Source: Yersinia aldovae ATCC 35236 (lineage in GTDB: Bacteria; Pseudomonadota; Gammaproteobacteria; Enterobacterales; Enterobacteriaceae). Taken from it: 64,000 nucleotides of DNA. The notes under the pieces are model-generated. The model was not told where the DNA came from. It did not search any database and saw only the letters and a list, made by a program, of their open reading frames with translations. This document shows, piece after piece, positions 62,329-64,000 of this stretch (its first letter is position 1; each line of letters begins with the position of its first letter). A program made the translations under genes and the position numbers. The stretch spans positions 1 through 64,000 of the forward strand of contig NZ_ACCB01000009.1 of NCBI RefSeq assembly GCF_000173735.1, read 5' to 3'.

Positions 62329-62364
62329 ACTTTACTATCGTGGCTGATAGTAAAGTCTTTTTTC
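62329..62364 (+). promoter_or_regulatory. attenuator-like palindrome before the orphan gene
   Basis: ACTTTACTATC (62329-62339) pairs perfectly over 11 bp with GATAGTAAAGT (62346-62356) around a GTGGCT loop, followed by CTTTTTTC. This has the form of an intrinsic terminator, yet it sits 20 bases upstream of the start codon at 62385. It could be an attenuator in the leader, the end of an upstream small transcript, or an operator overlapping a -10-like TACTAT. Confidence 0.6.
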
Positions 62365-62384
62365 AAAGAATAGAGGGGAAATCC

Positions 62385-62684
62385 ATGTTTTTTAAAGCAT
62401 ATACCGCACCGACTATCTCCCATAACCGTCGCAGTACAGAAGGACAAAAAACATCTGAGTCATTAAAAGAGAGAGTAAATTCAGTAACAAATCGTTTTGG
62501 AACTCAATTTGCTGGGATCAACCAAGGCCGTCAACTTACTAAACCAGGAACCATCACAAGTCAGTTTTTAAAAACGACAAGTGAAGCAAAACAAATAAAA
62601 CCAAATGAATACTTAAAATTAAATGCGCAGGGAAATTTTTATGCGGGCCTTATTAAAATAATTCATACACCATTAACGCGATAA
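62385..62684 (+). CDS. small basic orphan protein inside the chemotaxis cluster
   Basis: A 99-residue protein encoded opposite to the che genes. ATG 62385 has a good AGAGGGG ribosome site 6 bases upstream; the frame also opens at 62340, inside the palindrome, without support. The protein is rich in Lys, Thr, Asn and Gln, with no signal peptide, membrane segment or Cys. It contains SLKERVNSVTNRFGTQFAGI and ends in a hydrophobic stretch FYAGLIKIIHTPLTR. Base composition is visibly more AT-rich than the flanking che genes, suggesting acquisition. I do not recognise any family; a secreted or type III substrate is conceivable but unproven. Confidence 0.6.
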   Translation: MFFKAYTAPTISHNRRSTEGQKTSESLKERVNSVTNRFGTQFAGINQGRQLTKPGTITSQFLKTTSEAKQIKPNEYLKLNAQGNFYAGLIKIIHTPLTR

Positions 62685-62731
62685 TTCTAAATCAAAATAT
62701 GCAGGGCTATGGATATATTTTACCTTTACGA

Positions 62732-62762
62732 CAGACCTCCGATGGCGCTTATCGGAGGTCTG
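62732..62762. terminator. strong 12-bp hairpin between the orphan gene and cheW
   Basis: CAGACCTCCGAT (62732-62743) and ATCGGAGGTCTG (62751-62762) form a perfect 12-bp stem with a 7-base loop. It lies between the 3' ends of the convergent orphan gene and cheW. T-runs are poor on both sides, so bidirectional termination or mRNA 3'-end protection are both possible. Confidence 0.6.
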
Positions 62763-62809
62763 ATGATATGGGTTCAACCAAGATTATCATTAACTGAAAT
62801 CTGAGCACC

Positions 62810-63307
62810 CTAACCCTTTGCCACGGCATCAATCAACGACATCTCTTCACTACTCAGCAACTTCTCGATATCGACCAAAATCAACATACGTTCGCCAAGC
62901 GAGCCTAGACCCGTTAGATATTCTGTCGCCAGCGTCACGGCGAACTCAGGTGCTGGGCGAATTTGTTCATTGGTTAATGACAGCACATCAGATACGCCAT
63001 CAACCACAATGCCCACGACGCGCTGCTCTAAATTCAACACGATCACCACTGTATTTTCGTTATAAGTGACGCCTTGTTGTGCAAATTTGACACGTAAATC
63101 AATAATGGGAACAATGACACCGCGTAAATTAGTCACGCCCTTGATGAACGATGGAGTATTAGCAATACGCGTTACCTGGTCATAACCACGGATCTCTTGT
63201 ACTTTCAGAATATCGATGCCGTATTCTTCATCGCCCAGTGTAAAAATCAGGAACTCTTGTCCTACCGTTTCGCCAGCCAGCTTCGTGACGGTTGCTAGTC
63301 CTGCCAT
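62810..63307 (-). CDS. cheW: chemotaxis coupling protein CheW
   Basis: Links chemoreceptors to the CheA kinase. The 165-residue protein is a single CheW domain: [36 protein letters not shown] and [16 protein letters not shown] are the expected strands. It follows cheA across a 128-base gap that carries an 11-bp tandem repeat. Confidence 0.96.
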   Translation of the reverse strand: MAGLATVTKLAGETVGQEFLIFTLGDEEYGIDILKVQEIRGYDQVTRIANTPSFIKGVTNLRGVIVPIIDLRVKFAQQGVTYNENTVVIVLNLEQRVVGIVVDGVSDVLSLTNEQIRPAPEFAVTLATEYLTGLGSLGERMLILVDIEKLLSSEEMSLIDAVAKG

Positions 63308-63383
63308 GTTTTCACCCTTAAATCAATAGGTTGTGTTTATGTTTGTTTTTAAGGCTGAGGACAGGTTTTGCCCCCATACCTGT

Positions 63384-63427
63384 TTTTATACGGGTTTTAT
63401 ACGGGTTTTATACGGGTTTTATACAGG
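63384..63427 (+). repeat. 11-bp tandem repeat between cheA and cheW
   Basis: Four consecutive copies of TTTTATACGGG (63384-63394, 63395-63405, 63406-63416, 63417-63427), the fourth with one mismatch. It is preceded by a small ACAGGT/ACCTGT dyad at about 63361-63382. The repeat is 8 bases past the cheA stop and about 76 before the cheW start. Copy number could vary between strains. Confidence 0.9.
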
Positions 63428-63435
63428 TGCATCGG

Positions 63436-64000
63436 CTATGCTGCGACAACATCATCCGCCACAACACGCTTTTCCCGGTTTAATGCCTGTAACGCTGACA
63501 CATCAACAATGAGTGCCACACTGCCATCTCCCAATATGGTCGCGGCGGAAATACCCGGTACTTTCCGGTAGTTACTTTCCAGATTTTTCACTACCACCTG
63601 ATGTTGACCAATCAATTGGTCTACCAACAATGCGTAGCGGCGTCCGGCACTTTGCAGTATCACAACGATACCCTGAGTGGCTTCAGTTTTTGCGTTTTCA
63701 ACATCAAACACCCGGTACAACTCGACCAATGGCAGGTATTCACCGCGCACTTGCAGCACTCGTTCACCGCCGGCTAACGGATGGAGATCTTCTGCCAATG
63801 GTTGCAGTGACTCCATCACGGCATTCAATGGCAAGATGAATACCTCGTCACTGACTTTTACGGACATCCCATCAAGAATAGCCAGCGTCAATGGCAGCAG
63901 GATACGAATAGAAGTCCCCAAACCTGCCTGGAAGCTGACCTGCACATGGCCGCCCATCTCTTGAATATTACGTTTAACCACATCCATCCCAACACCGCGG
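63436..64000 (-). CDS. cheA: chemotaxis histidine kinase CheA, C-terminal part
   Basis: Partial: the 5' end lies beyond the right edge. The roughly 187 residues seen begin in the GHKL ATPase domain (RGVGMDVVKRNIQEMGGHVQ, a glycine-rich ATP-lid/G2 region). They continue through the P5 CheW-like regulatory domain (ESLQPLAEDLHPLAGGERVL, ALLVDQLIGQHQVVVKNLES, KVPGISAATILGDGSVALI). CheA autophosphorylates under receptor control and passes phosphate to CheY and CheB. Confidence 0.96.
   Translation of the reverse strand, partial: RGVGMDVVKRNIQEMGGHVQVSFQAGLGTSIRILLPLTLAILDGMSVKVSDEVFILPLNAVMESLQPLAEDLHPLAGGERVLQVRGEYLPLVELYRVFDVENAKTEATQGIVVILQSAGRRYALLVDQLIGQHQVVVKNLESNYRKVPGISAATILGDGSVALIVDVSALQALNREKRVVADDVVAA

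Overview
The window is a contiguous piece of an enterobacterial chromosome. It is most likely Yersinia, in my reading a non-pestis species. Evidence for this is the single uninterrupted flagellar/chemotaxis supercluster (fliZA-fliC-fliDST-fliE-fliF..R-flgLK-flgJ..B-flgAMN-flhEAB-cheZYBR-MCP-cheWA), Escherichia-like protein sequences, three ERIC repeats, and GCCGATAA-type sigma-28 promoters. The genus call comes from recalled gene order and sequence resemblance, not from a search.

Layout. 1-16 kb is metabolism and transport: cycA (D-Ala/D-Ser/Gly permease), wrbA (quinone reductase), the Fur-box-preceded efeUOB iron importer (efeU frameshifted), the divergent putP/putA proline pair with GTTGCA operators between them, and the cysteine/cystine locus dcyD-tcyJ-tcyL-tcyN. 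16-27 kb holds the flagellar regulators fliZ and fliA, one flagellin fliC, and the filament cap/chaperone operon fliDST. An accessory insert follows: an AraC-type regulator, a Cache-HAMP-GAF-HD-GYP protein (frameshifted) and a DNA glycosylase. 27-38.5 kb is the basal body, motor switch and export apparatus (fliE, then fliFGHIJK and fliLMNOPQR; fliK frameshifted). 38.5-51 kb is hook and rod: flgL (frameshifted), flgK, flgJIHGFEDCB, flgA, flgMN. 51-55 kb is flhEAB plus a tiny secreted-peptide gene. 55-64 kb is the chemotaxis operon, with two MCPs, three of the repeats discussed below, and a small AT-rich orphan gene. cheA runs off the right edge.

Regulation visible in sequence: five good sigma-28 promoters (fliC, fliD, flgKL, flgM, the Tsr-like MCP), one plausible FlhDC box (flgA/flgB), one Fur box and three PutA operator motifs. 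Together these give the usual hierarchy: FlhDC drives the hook-basal-body genes, FliA then drives filament and chemotaxis genes, and FlgM holds FliA until it is exported.

Most notable. Four genes (efeU, the HD-GYP gene, fliK, flgL) are each broken by one base in a short homopolymer run. This is either systematic sequencing error, or decay or phase variation that would abolish normal motility and iron uptake. Two small genes deserve attention: a 49-residue secreted CxxC peptide tail-to-tail with flhE, and a 99-residue orphan between cheW and the MCP genes whose leader contains an 11-bp perfect inverted repeat followed by a T-run. I saw no tRNA, rRNA, insertion sequence, prophage or CRISPR array.
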